Positions 1-9,680 of a DNA stretch of 64,000 bases are shown here, piece by piece. Location of the stretch: assembly GCA_024704765.1 (NCBI GenBank), contig JAKMXF010000297.1:62001-126000 (forward strand), written 5' to 3'. The notes under the pieces are model-generated. The model was given only the letters and a program-made list of their open reading frames with translations, did no database searches and was not told where the DNA came from. This DNA comes from Oopsacas minuta. Taxonomy: Eukaryota; Porifera; Hexactinellida; Lyssacinosida; Leucopsacidae. Every line of letters begins with the position of its first letter. The stretch's first letter is position 1. A program made the translations under genes and the position numbers.

Positions 1-2228
1 TTAAGACGACCTGCTATGAGTCCAGCTGCTACCTCAGGGATTTGATAAAGAGGAATTCTCACCTGCTTCATACTGTTACGCTCTCTCATTGTAACGCTGT
101 CATACTTCAAAGTGTCAAAGTCAATAGTAATTCCAAATGGAATAGCTATCTCGTCTGTACGAGCATAACGTCTTCCGATAGATCCACCTGAATCATCTAC
201 TTTATGTGTAACTCCTGCATCAGTAAGACCTGATGTTATCTGCTGTATGTAATTCTGAAATACTTCATTGCTAGAAATTGGTAGTATCGAGCAGGCACAG
301 GGGGCAATGCATGAAGGGAGGGAGAGCCAATTTCTGTTCTCATCGTCCTTTCTTCCTTGAAAATTATGTTCCAAAATAGCGTATAAGATACGCCCAATAC
401 CAAATGATGGTTCTATAACACCAGGAGTGTATTCTTCATGATGTACCATCTTGCTTTCAGATTTAAAATGCACCATACTAGCCTCCAGCTGGAATGTCAA
501 ATCTTTAAGCGTGACAGTTACTGGGCCATTTTTGAGAGCTCCTTCCAGCTGTTTCATTTCGCATAGCTCTAGACTGTTCAGATGTTCTAGTAGCACTTTA
601 GAATCTGATTTGAATATCTTACCAATTTCTTGTTTATTTGGTATTATATCTAAACTCTAATAAAACAATCAGCAATAAACTGAGTATAAAAAGATACAAG
701 TATTCAACGTGTTATCGATTACCTCTACAAAGACAGGTGCTGGAAGAGGTCGTTTAGCTGATACAATCTTCTTAGTAGCAATTGCATGAGCATTGAGATC
801 ATAACAAGATCTATCAGCACAGCCAACGCACTCAATCCATCCGTATGATGTTAGCAGCTCTGCATCCCAGCAATCAGTAGCATAATGTGCCATCTCATTA
901 TTCAAGTGTTGTCGGAATCGTAGTCTACCAGAATCAGCTCCAACCTTTAATAAGAATAGATGTATTCTAGCCATGAAGTAGCCTAATGTTTGATTAGCTA
1001 CCAGTCCTGTCTCTACTGCTTCTCCTATACTTACGCGCTGAGCTGAGCCTCCCTCCATCTGGGAACATCCCGAGAAGAGAGATAGCTCTGTATCTGCTAT
1101 CTGTAATCAATACATGACGTCATACAATTACAATCACCAGGTAATAATATTAGGTATAGTCACCTGAAGGAATTTAGGATGAGTCTTATCAGTTGGATCT
1201 ACAAAGTGCTCTATCTCTGCTAAGGTGAACTCTCTGACTCGTAACAGTCCAGACCCTGGACTGATCTCGTTCCTGAAGGCTTGTCCTATTTGAGCTGCCG
1301 CGAATGGGAGTTTCCCTCCGTTGAATTCGAGGAGACGTTTGAAGTTAACGAATATTCCCTGAGCAGTCTCAGGTCTTAAGTATCCTGACACCTGTTTACT
1401 CGGTCCTATACTAGTTGGGAACATAAGATTGAATTCAGTAGGCTCTGATAGAGGTTTTCCAGAGGAAGGAGAGGTTATATTGAATTCCATTATGACATCT
1501 CTTAACTCTTCCTTTCCTAAGTTATCAATTTGTCTCAGGAGCTCATCACACCTCTTCTTCACGCCCTCTGTTGTCTTCTTGTCTGCTTTAACACGCTCTA
1601 AGGAAGCTTCTAACAGATGATCAGCTCTGAAACACTCTCCTGTTACAGTATCATGTACCATGTAGTCAGTGAACTTATCCACGTGACCAGATGCTCGTAG
1701 TATAGGCTCTGGAGTCAGTACAGTACAGTCTACCTCTAACATCTGCTCTGCTAGCACAAAATGACGTCTCCACTCACTCAGGAGGTTAGCCTTGAGAGCA
1801 CACCCCATAGGACCGTAGTCAAACAGTCCTGCTACACTGGGGTAAAGAGGAAATGACGAAGCGTAAAAGAATCTTCTTTTCAACAGCTGTTCTAGTTTGG
1901 ATCTATCGAAGTGTGATTGTTTAGGTCTCATTTTAAGCTCAGCTTCTTGTAATTCTTTTTGTTTAGCTCTCAGTTTACTGACACATTGAGTAAACTCAGT
2001 CTGCAGATCTAGCTTGGTAGCACCAGTAGCTGTTTGTGCATTCATTTGTGCCTGCTGTACACGTAGACCTGCTTGCTTAACAGCTGTGCGGTACGGAGCT
2101 AGGGCTATCTCAGGATCAGCACCTGTCAGATCTCCTGCTGTCTTCTCTGCCATTGAGTATAATAGTTTATGGGCTAATTGTCCGTGCACTGGAGTTAGGA
2201 GTTGAAACAGCTGTCTAATTACTAGCAT
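1..2228 (-). CDS. GARS1: Glycyl-tRNA synthetase, 3' end outside window
   Basis: Class II synthetase that charges tRNA-Gly in cytosol and probably mitochondria. Three exons can be read: 2228-1164, 1100-723 and 656 to the window edge, all joined in phase 0 at GT/AG sites. Order: a short N-terminal leader, a WHEP domain (about residues 38-100, conserved Lys/Arg/Gln-rich helix pair), then the catalytic core with DYGPMGCALKANL, RPETAQGIFVNF and FRNEISPG (motif 2 area), LRFRQH, NEMAHYA and CWDAE, EPSFGIGRI (motif 3), and the anticodon-binding domain starting GRRYARTDEI. Residues 1-25 are hydrophobic and basic without acidic residues, and a second Met at residue 26 (MAEKT) begins the cytosolic-type N terminus, as in human GARS1, where alternative starts give mitochondrial and cytosolic forms. 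The last residues of the anticodon domain lie beyond base 1. Recognition is secure; the dual start is inferred. Confidence 0.96.
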
Positions 2229-2420
2229 ACCATTCTTACAATCTGTCAGTTAGCGTTTCAACTTTGATTTCCTGTCACCTGTACGTATCAACAAATTATA
2301 CATTAATTAAGAGTAGAGAGAAATATACTGATTCAATGTACGAACTTGAATAATATTATATAGTTAGTATAAGTAGGAGATAAGTGATCGGATAGCTATG
2401 CATCTTTGAGAAGGAGGTGA

Positions 2421-3185
2421 TTATTTCTTGATACCAGAAGAGCGTATCCCTTCCAACTGTTGTTTGAGCTGCTGATTAGTTTTCTTCAAGAACTGCAATT
2501 CATCTTGATGTTTTGCTTCCTCAAGTTTCCTCCTCTCACTATCTCTCTTAACATTCTCCTCTCCAGCTCTCTTCTCATCAGCCAGCTTCTTCTCTAGCTG
2601 TTGTCTTTTCTCTTCCAGTTCTTTCACATCCTGGTCCTTCTGTGATCTTCCCTGTTCAGCTTCAAGAGATTTCCTAGTACCAAAAGCTACACTACTCTCA
2701 TATAGAGTTTGGTAAGCTGCTAGAGTCATTTTTATTTCATCACGTACTTTCAATAGAAGCAATCCTCTCTCAGCACAATCAATGGTTACTTGACGTATCA
2801 ACTCGTCAAAACACTCAGAGAATAGTTCTCTGCGGATTGGACATATACCAGAGTCTCTTGCTTGTCTCTGCAACAGACGAGTATCAATCTGGTCTTCTAG
2901 CTCCACCACGTCCTGTCTGGAAGCTGGGCCAGAGGACACACACTGTCTCCAGCTCTGTCCTCCATGAGCCCACTCACGAGGCGGGAGAATCTTGTTGAGG
3001 ATCTCTTCTATCTGTCGAGATCTCTGGATGTCTGAGGTGGTCTTAGTAGGAGGATGGGAGGGGAGAGGGCCAGAAGGCCCCGTAACTGCTGGGGTTACCC
3101 TTGTTTTGTGCTCTTTCTTGTCTCCATTGCGTTGAGATGAGTGAGGGCTGTCGTACTTTACAAGAGAGTTCACAGAAGTGTTCAT
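2421..3185 (-). CDS. DNALI1: Axonemal dynein light intermediate chain (p28 type)
   Basis: Single-exon gene for a 254-residue protein, close to the usual 230-280 for the p28/DNALI1 family, which binds inner-arm dynein heavy chains with actin in cilia and flagella. Residues 1-50 are low complexity. The family core begins around ILNKILPPREW (about 63-73), followed by ELEDQIDTRLLQRQARDSGICPIR (split here as ELEDQIDTRLL and RQARDSGICP), the FDELIRQV helix, and a long charged coiled coil (about 165-250). The start at 3185 is the only Met upstream of the conserved core. It implies ciliated or flagellated cells. It lies 298 bases downstream of the next gene, which is on the same strand. Confidence 0.95.
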   Translation of the reverse strand: MNTSVNSLVKYDSPHSSQRNGDKKEHKTRVTPAVTGPSGPLPSHPPTKTTSDIQRSRQIEEILNKILPPREWAHGGQSWRQCVSSGPASRQDVVELEDQIDTRLLQRQARDSGICPIRRELFSECFDELIRQVTIDCAERGLLLLKVRDEIKMTLAAYQTLYESSVAFGTRKSLEAEQGRSQKDQDVKELEEKRQQLEKKLADEKRAGEENVKRDSERRKLEEAKHQDELQFLKKTNQQLKQQLEGIRSSGIKK

Positions 3186-3483
3186 GACTAATGAAATCCT
3201 CTAAAGTGATTAGAAATTTATAGAATATGTAAAGTTGATGGATCGCAAGTGTTTCATCTAGCCACACCCTCGAGGGCGTTACCTGCCCCGAGAATAAGTT
3301 TACACAGCCAAACAACAACAAATATTAACATTACGTCTGTTATAATTAGTTACTTATCGCTTAATTAAGGTTGGTTAACGTTAATTAATGATAACTAATG
3401 CTAAGTCATTTGATGAAATAGTAACCTTTTCAAATCTTACACTTGAACTATCTAATTAATTCTATTAACAAAATACGAACGAG

Positions 3484-4446
3484 TTAAATAGTTTCTTTCT
3501 CAGCTGTTTGTACAGTATCTTCTACTGGGAATTCAAGTAACGGCCAATGCACTTGGTCATCTTTAACAAGACAAACTTCTACCTTAGTTTTGAGATATTG
3601 TACAGTAGATTTCTCTGGAATAATTGTAGAGTAGAGATTAAATAATCTCTCAAAAGATTTATTGCCACCTTCAAACAGTAAAGATATTTGTAAATTCGTG
3701 GAGTTAGCATTCACAGTGCATACAACATAATCACACAACTTTCCATAGAAAGTAATTACTAAATTCCTACCTCGCTGGAAATGATCGAATCTAATTTGTG
3801 ATGAAGATACAGGTTTTCTACCCCACACCCATTTATGAGTGCCCATTATACAACCTTGTTGTTTTAAAAACTCCTCAAAGTCAGTTGTCTTCCTTTGACA
3901 ACAGGACCAAAATTTGAGGCCTTCGTGGAATACAACAGTTCCTGAATGGTAGACACAATTTGTATCATCTGAGATTCCATCCTTTTTTAACACTTTACAA
4001 CCACCATTCTGACAAGACTGTATCTGTTCCTCTTCAGAAGAAGGCTCTGCTTTACTCTTCTTAGAGATTTTAAGCTGTGTTACAAGAGATTCATCCACCT
4101 TAGCAGTAAGAGGGATCAATACGGTAGGAGAGGTTGGTCTTGGGGCGGGTCCTGGAATAGACACTCTTGATTCTGACTGAGATATAGGGAGTATGTCAGG
4201 TGTCTGGTCTGGTACCTGCTTCTCAGGGGGGCTTTGTTTGACTGGATTATGAAGACCTTTCTCACAGCCTGGAAACTCAAGGAAATCAGTAAAGCTAGTT
4301 GTCCTCTTCTTACAACAACTCCATCCTTTCATACCTTCATGGAATATAGGAACTCCAGGATGATACTGGCAAGATAATGAATTATTCTCTGACTCGATAA
4401 ATTTTTTCTGAACACACCCTCGGTTATAGCAAGTAAGTAGTGACAT
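3484..4446 (-). CDS. CHORDC1: CHORD and CS domain protein (Morgana), HSP90 co-chaperone
   Basis: Single exon, 320 residues (human CHORDC1 is about 330). Two zinc-binding CHORD modules: residues about 5-67 (CYNRGC, CQYHPG, FHEGMKGWSCC, FLEFPGC) and about 143-205 (CQNGGC, CVYHSG, FHEGLKFWSCC, FLKQQGCIMGTHKW). A CS domain (p23/HSP20-like fold, about 215-310) includes DHFQRGRNLVITFYGK and VCLVKDDQVHWPLLE. The Pro-rich linker between the CHORDs is usual. The family links HSP90 ATP state to ROCK2 and centrosome control in animals and to RAR1/SGT1 immunity in plants. All Cys/His ligands appear present in both modules. Confidence 0.96.
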   Translation of the reverse strand: MSLLTCYNRGCVQKKFIESENNSLSCQYHPGVPIFHEGMKGWSCCKKRTTSFTDFLEFPGCEKGLHNPVKQSPPEKQVPDQTPDILPISQSESRVSIPGPAPRPTSPTVLIPLTAKVDESLVTQLKISKKSKAEPSSEEEQIQSCQNGGCKVLKKDGISDDTNCVYHSGTVVFHEGLKFWSCCQRKTTDFEEFLKQQGCIMGTHKWVWGRKPVSSSQIRFDHFQRGRNLVITFYGKLCDYVVCTVNANSTNLQISLLFEGGNKSFERLFNLYSTIIPEKSTVQYLKTKVEVCLVKDDQVHWPLLEFPVEDTVQTAEKETI

Positions 4447-4626
4447 AATCCTGAGTAAGTAGAACTAATTACTGATATTTCAGTATTATTATAATTAATT
4501 AAAGGAATTGAAGATACCCGATATAATTAAATACAACAACATGAATAAATCCTAATATTAATCAGTCCTATCAACACCAGTTGAGTGCGAATAAAATAAT
4601 AAATCTGTGCATTGGAGTGATGCTGG

Positions 4627-7104
4627 TTATTTGGAGGTCGAGTTAAGCAACTGTTTCAGATAAGGATACATGAGTACAACCTCTCCGTTCCTACTTACGG
4701 ATTGTTCGTAGTGAGAGAGACAATTGTGTAGAAGTTCGAGTCTAACAGTCTCTGTAGATCTTAGTAATGTATCTGAGCACTCAGCAGTGCTCCAACCTTT
4801 GAGCTGCTGGGGGGATTTGAAAGAGGGAGGGGTTCTTGAAATCAAATGAAACAGAATAAAACTTCTTGGTAGAACATCTAGTATAGTCTGACTGTTGGTC
4901 AAATCTTTAGATTCTGTATACACCAGTTTCCTCAGACAACGTAGCATACGATACGCGTGTCCTAGATCTGAAAGTCTGTTTTTACAGAGAGGAGCTACAG
5001 CTAGTTCTATTTGAGCCATGTCAGCTGTCATACGCATTAGTCCATGGTCCCCAAGTGGTCTTACTAAGCAACAATTCTGTACATAAGCTTCAATACAAAA
5101 TGTGACAATTTCTTCACATTTCGTCTGTAATAGTTCCCCACACTCGTAACATACCAAATGGTCCATATGTATCCTGGATATGAAGCTCTGTAGCTCCTTC
5201 ATGAAGTGAGAGCACTGCAGATCTTCTAGCACTAACTCATGCTTTGAATCTGTATGTGGTGGAGCTGTGTTGAAATTCTCTTCATGCATGCTCGTTAATA
5301 TCATTTGTATTGATATCTGAATCTGAGAGATGAGTGGTGATATGATCTTATCAATATCTTGCCTGAGAGTGTTCAGGATAATTTCTAAGTTCTCAACAGC
5401 TTCAGATGGAAGAGAGGGAGTATCTGATAATATCAGTTGTGTCTGACTGTAGAGCTGATATATAGCAGTAACTAAGTTCTGATTTTTGGTTTGAAGTTGA
5501 GTTGGAGTCGTTATAACTTGTACTGCTTCAGGTCCAGTCTTTAAAATCTGCTCACAGCGAGCTGAGAACAGCTTAAGACCTTTACAGATATTCTGTGCTA
5601 TGACTCTTAACAGCTTCATATCTTGAGACACTATCTATTAAGACCAAATCTGTCTAAATAATTACTATAATAGATGGAATAATAAGATCCTTACCTGTAA
5701 CTCATTACGAAATGTCTTGACAATAGTAGTAATGTCAGTAGAACTAGGAGCATTCCTGGAAGAGACTGACAGGTTAACAGGTTCTGATACACGAGAGAAG
5801 GAGCGAGAGAGGAAAGATGTCTCAAAGCTAGCTAACGCTATTCGTATTGTTACTTCAGGATCATATTCAGAAGAGATAGAGAATTGAGGTTGTTTTAATC
5901 GCGCAAATAGATCTTTGAATAACCGCAAGAGTCTGGGATACTCAGTCTCAAGAGCTTGGGAGATTTGAGAAGAAGCTCGAGTGGAGGCTCTGAGCTCAAT
6001 TGATAATATCCTAGCGGTCTCCTCCCAGAAAATAGTGGGTGGGGGAGTAAACTTCTGAGATTCAAGTTGCTCCATAAACGTCAGGTGAGTAAGAGGATCT
6101 CTCCTCTTAGCAAGTACAGTCATGAGTAACATAACTTGTGTGTGAGAGGTCTGTATATGATCCATCAGTCTCTCCAATCTAGTCCATAGATTAGCTCGTA
6201 ACACTACACTACTGGAGGCTGTCATCTGTGTGGTTCTGCTACCGGAAGTACCTAAAGATTATAACATAAGTGTAACACATTTAGAAATATTCTACAGTAA
6301 TAACTAACTTGTAATAGGTTCTTGCATAGCTGAATGATCCAATGCTACCTGCATTTCCTCCTGCAGTCTAGTAACAATATAGTGTAAAGCTTCTCTTACA
6401 TTCAGCTCTAAATCTCCCAGCTGATTGTACACCTGTAGTCCTACTCCTACCTGTGATAAGCTAGCATGTTCTAGTCCCTGATGTACCATTATTAGTGCTT
6501 GCCTCTCTACATCCTTCCTAGCACCAGCTACAAATTCTAGATCATCTTCCAGGACCTGTATTCCTGTCAAATCAGTATCACTCTGAAGGTAAGCTATGTC
6601 ACTGAGTGTCTGAGCAGCCTTTATAATCTCCTTCCCTCCGGACTGGACCTGTCCCCTGAGCTTTTTCACAAGAAATAACATCCGTATGACTCCTCTCAAA
6701 AGATCACAAGCTGTCTGCAGTCGAGACAGCTGTACTGTTCGTACTCGTAAATGTTTGAAGGGTTCTGATACACGAGTGCGGATCTTCTCTATAGATGTAG
6801 TGAGAGTAGCAATCCTCTGTCCCATCACATCAAGCACTACTTCTAACTCTTGGACACCTCTTGCATGTGCCAGGAGGTATTGATGCTTCTCTGCCACTTC
6901 AGTCTGTAGATCATCCTCAATAAGTAACAATCCCTGTGATAATCTACTGATAGCATCAACTAGTCCCATCATATCTAGCGCTGTCATAGCCAGAGACTTA
7001 TCATGATCTTGTGTAGGTTGCAGTGAGTGACGTAACAACTCGTCCTGCTCCAAATACCCAAGAGATCGGAGCTTACTACCCTCTTCGGCCCCCTCTGATG
7101 CCAT
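4627..7104 (-). CDS. COG5: Conserved oligomeric Golgi complex subunit 5
   Basis: Three exons: 7104-6309, 6251-5695 and 5634-4627. Junctions are A|GT (Thr-Ser), CAG|ATA and GT/AG throughout, giving 786 residues against about 840 in mammals. COG5 is a lobe-B subunit of the COG tether for retrograde vesicles within the Golgi. The N-terminal third matches the family strongly: RLSQGLLLIEDDLQTEV, then LLAHARGVQELE, the EPFKHLRVRTVQLSRLQTAC helix, CDLLRGVIRMLFLVKKLRGQ and LQVYNQLGDLELNVREAL. The middle and C-terminal helical repeats are less conserved but include DHLVCYECGELL and NCLSHYEQSV. The exon 3 acceptor was chosen because TAATAG|ATA keeps phase 0; the alternative AG four bases later does not. 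The introns of 57 and 60 bases are typical of this window. Confidence 0.93.
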
Positions 7105-7932
7105 ACTAGTCTATAAACGCATGAGTTAGTTAGGGGATATTATGGTGAATATGTATTGTATGTTATGAATTCTAAATAGATGTCCGTCTATCTGTTTGTC
7201 TGTCCAGAGAAGGAATTTCCATATATTAGAAATAAGATTCACATAATGTCATACCCGTTAGATGTCTTCTGTGTGTTTTTGTGGTTATGTAGGTAATTAG
7301 TGGAAACCAAAAACATCCATGTATAACTAACTCGCATGCTCTGTGTACTTTTAATACCCCGATGTAAGCCACATTTTTGGTGGCTCAAACACTTCGCATG
7401 GCTATATCCCAGAAACTATTCGTTCATTTGATAGCTCAAAATTGCAAAATATAGTCCGGTGTGTACTATTTAGAGAAAAATTCCAGTTGTCATTTTCTCC
7501 ATCATCTTACTGGGGTCTTAACTCTTAAGGTTTGTTTGGAACACAAATATCGTATATAATTATTTAATCGTAGTTTTGAGAGGCATTAAAAAGTCGAGTG
7601 TGCATGCGCACAGAATTCACGTCGTGATCGTAACGAATCCAAGAAATAATGCCAAATTCACTTTTAGTGAGTATAAATCCACTTACAACCAATATTGTCG
7701 CTATTTTAAGAAATTTCCAATTCAACATCATGTAACACTCCTTCTATCGCTGCTCTACATACTGAGAATGCACACTCGACTGTTTATTATATGTGATTTT
7801 AATATGTCAATGTTAGTTGAGCAATATATAATTTATACAAATGAGTAATAGTGGTGAGATAGGTCAATAAATATACAACTTATGCCAAATATATAGATTT
7901 ATATGATACGTAAACTGGTAAGAAAATATTAA
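7105..7932. other. Intergenic stretch without a supported gene
   Basis: The region lies between COG5 and the NZF gene, and both neighbours are transcribed leftward. A pyrimidine-rich CTGTT/TGTC microsatellite-like tract lies at about 7183-7207. A 90-codon plus-strand reading frame at 7576-7848 lacks an ATG start and any recognisable domain, so it is not called. Otherwise nothing is seen beyond AT-rich sequence. Confidence 0.5.
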
Positions 7933-8100
7933 CTATTTTTTCTTGCCATCTTCTTCAGGTTTTGGAATTGGATTAAACGTCCCTCGATTAGTACTACAAA
8001 GAGAACAAGCGTTTAAATCAGGCTGATTCATGAAGGTACACACTTGGCAAGCCCATGATTTCTCCGCTTCAAGATCAGGGACATTTCCTCCAGAAGACAT
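7933..8100 (-). CDS. 55-residue NZF (RanBP2-type) zinc-finger protein
   Basis: A complete short gene: ATG at 8100, TAG at 7935-7933, 55 residues. The centre is W-x-C-x2-C-x10-C-x2-C (WACQVCTF...ACSLCS), the RanBP2/Npl4 zinc-finger (NZF) pattern, with the N two residues after TF. A Thr-Phe pair directly follows the second Cys, the signature of ubiquitin-binding NZF domains (Npl4, TAB2). The flanks are acidic (about residues 8-12 and 46-51), ending in a Lys tail. The product is little more than the finger. It may be a stand-alone ubiquitin-binding microprotein or the last exon of a larger gene, although a clear ATG and a non-coding upstream region favour the former. I do not recognise a specific orthologue. 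Confidence 0.72.
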   Translation of the reverse strand: MSSGGNVPDLEAEKSWACQVCTFMNQPDLNACSLCSTNRGTFNPIPKPEEDGKKK

Positions 8101-8150
8101 AATTACTATTATCAGATTAAAGTGAAATAAGGCAATGTAAATAATACTTA

Positions 8151-8276
8151 TACAGTGGGTCCTTTCTAATTGTCAACAAGTTGGCAATGGGGTTGAAGCG
8201 GACAATTAGAGAATTCGAAGTGAATAACGATTACGAGATTTATGTATGAACAAGTGGACAATTAGAGAGGACCTGT
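8151..8276. repeat. MITE-like element with terminal inverted repeats (copy 1)
   Basis: The left end reads ACAGTGGGTCCTTTCTAATT and the right end, reverse-complemented, reads ACAGGTCCTCTCTAATTGTC: about 20 bases of imperfect terminal inverted repeat around a 125-base non-coding body. An internal segment with AGCGGACAATTAGAGAA recurs at 61175-61190. The TACAGTGG start resembles Tc1/mariner and pogo-group ends with TA targets. No transposase is present. Confidence 0.7.
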
Positions 8277-9033
8277 CATACCATATTTGGTCACCCCAAG
8301 TCGGTCCGGCCGGACCATATATAATATAGCGCGAAATATACCAGTCCTATTGCCATGAAATTAGTACATACATTTTAGGGTCTAGATTTTCAAATTTTCA
8401 AAAGTTCGTAAATATGGTCGAAAATTTTTACAGAAAAAATGATCGCGATCTTCCATCCGATGACTGTTTATAAATGATCAGCGATCATCCTCCGATCGTC
8501 AAAAATAGATCACGATACTAATTCCCGAACTACAATACTTCCCGTTACATGAACCCTTATGAGTTATGAATATTACAAGCTGTCATTGGCCGATGACAAC
8601 AGCTTGATATGGGGGAAACATGTTAAGTTACCCTCTTTCTAAAAATAGAGACCGCTCCACCTCCCACTTCCTAATTCATCATTAGAATACTCGAGGACCC
8701 TACTACCTCATACATGTATCTTATCTATTTTTATAATTTTGATATCACAATGTAATACAAAACTCCTCTAAATTTAGCTCAAACTTTCACCCTATTAATT
8801 TCTTTCTGATTAACTAAAATTAATATAAATAATTATATTTTAATAATAGGCCTGTCTGATATATTTAAGTTCTATCATTTACCCAAAATATATTAGTGCA
8901 TTTTTAGTTGATTATCATCTTTCAGGTAAATTATTCGAGTATCAGATCAGTATCGTCGCCAGGTCTGTTTGCAGATTTAATAGTACGTATATTACTTAAT
9001 ATTAATTCATTGATTTATTGTATATGTAGTGGA

Positions 9034-9227
9034 AAGACCCTGATCCTCTCTTAAAGGTAGTTACTTATGGGCTTTTTTGTCACGTTGGATAGTATTCCTT
9101 GTGGATGATTTTTCCCCGAACATTATTCACAAGGGAATATTGTTCCCCAAACAGTACAAAGTTGAGCTATTAAAAATGTAAATCCGCATCGGCATGCGGA
9201 ATATGTTAAGAGAGGATCAAAGGTCTT
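9034..9227. repeat. 194-bp element bounded by inverted repeats
   Basis: Left arm 9034-9054 (AAGACCCTGATCCTCTCTTA and one more A) matches the reverse complement of 9206-9227 (AAGACCTTTGATCCTCTCTT plus AA) with one indel and one or two mismatches. The body is non-coding and contains half of a second inverted repeat. The structure is that of a small non-autonomous DNA transposon. Confidence 0.65.
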
Positions 9228-9421
9228 TATTTACAAATTTTGATATTGGGGAATGATTAATTTGAACTAAAGTACTTAAACACAATTCCATTGGGGTAGG
9301 GATCATGTCTTAATTTAAAAACTTTTGATGATGGAAGGAAAGGATTAAATTTAAGTTTCTCATGCGGGTATACTTTTTGAATATCTTGATTCTGTATGTG
9401 GATTTACATTTTTAATAGCTC
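9164..9421. repeat. Perfect 22-bp inverted repeat, overlapping the previous element
   Basis: GAGCTATTAAAAATGTAAAT with CC at 9164-9185 is the exact reverse complement of 9400-9421. The arms are 214 bases apart. The first arm sits inside the 9034-9227 element, so one element was probably inserted into or beside another. A further 8-bp pair, CCCTAGTG/CACTAGGG, lies at 9435-9442 and 9477-9484. Confidence 0.65.
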
Positions 9422-9680
9422 CTTCAAACTGATTCCCTAGTGTATAATGTTCTTGTGAATATGAGGGACCACTATTCACTAGGGGGAACCATATTCCCTA
9501 TTGCTGTCATTAGAATATTGCCATTATTTACATTATTGTGCCTTCTCAGAGTAAGCATCGCAAAATCTAATATATTACCTAATTAGGGCTGAGCAACATT
9601 TAGTTTTGGATAATTTTCAGTAAAATCTGTGCTTTTAGCTCTGATAGTCAAACTTAGGATTCAATACAAACGGTATCAAC

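Larger units (their letters stand above)
8277..9680. other. Repeat-rich intergenic region upstream of the IP3 receptor
   Basis: Divergent promoter space between the leftward NZF gene and the rightward IP3 receptor. No coding frame is supported. The segment 8400-8530 has several GATCGCGATC/GATCAGCGATC-like short palindromes. Three inverted-repeat pairs lie between 9034 and 9484 and are listed separately. Promoter elements for the IP3 receptor presumably lie within the last few hundred bases, but none can be defined by eye. Confidence 0.5.

Noticed and set aside
1115-1122. TGACGTCA-like sites here and at about 9855, 21173, 25107, 29237 and 30825 as CREB operators
   Set aside because: Most lie inside coding exons and in one case an intron, with no consistent position relative to starts; likely codon-driven.
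7576-7848. 90-codon plus-strand reading frame between COG5 and the NZF gene
   Set aside because: No ATG at its start, no domain, Ile/Leu/Tyr-rich composition typical of translated AT-rich DNA.
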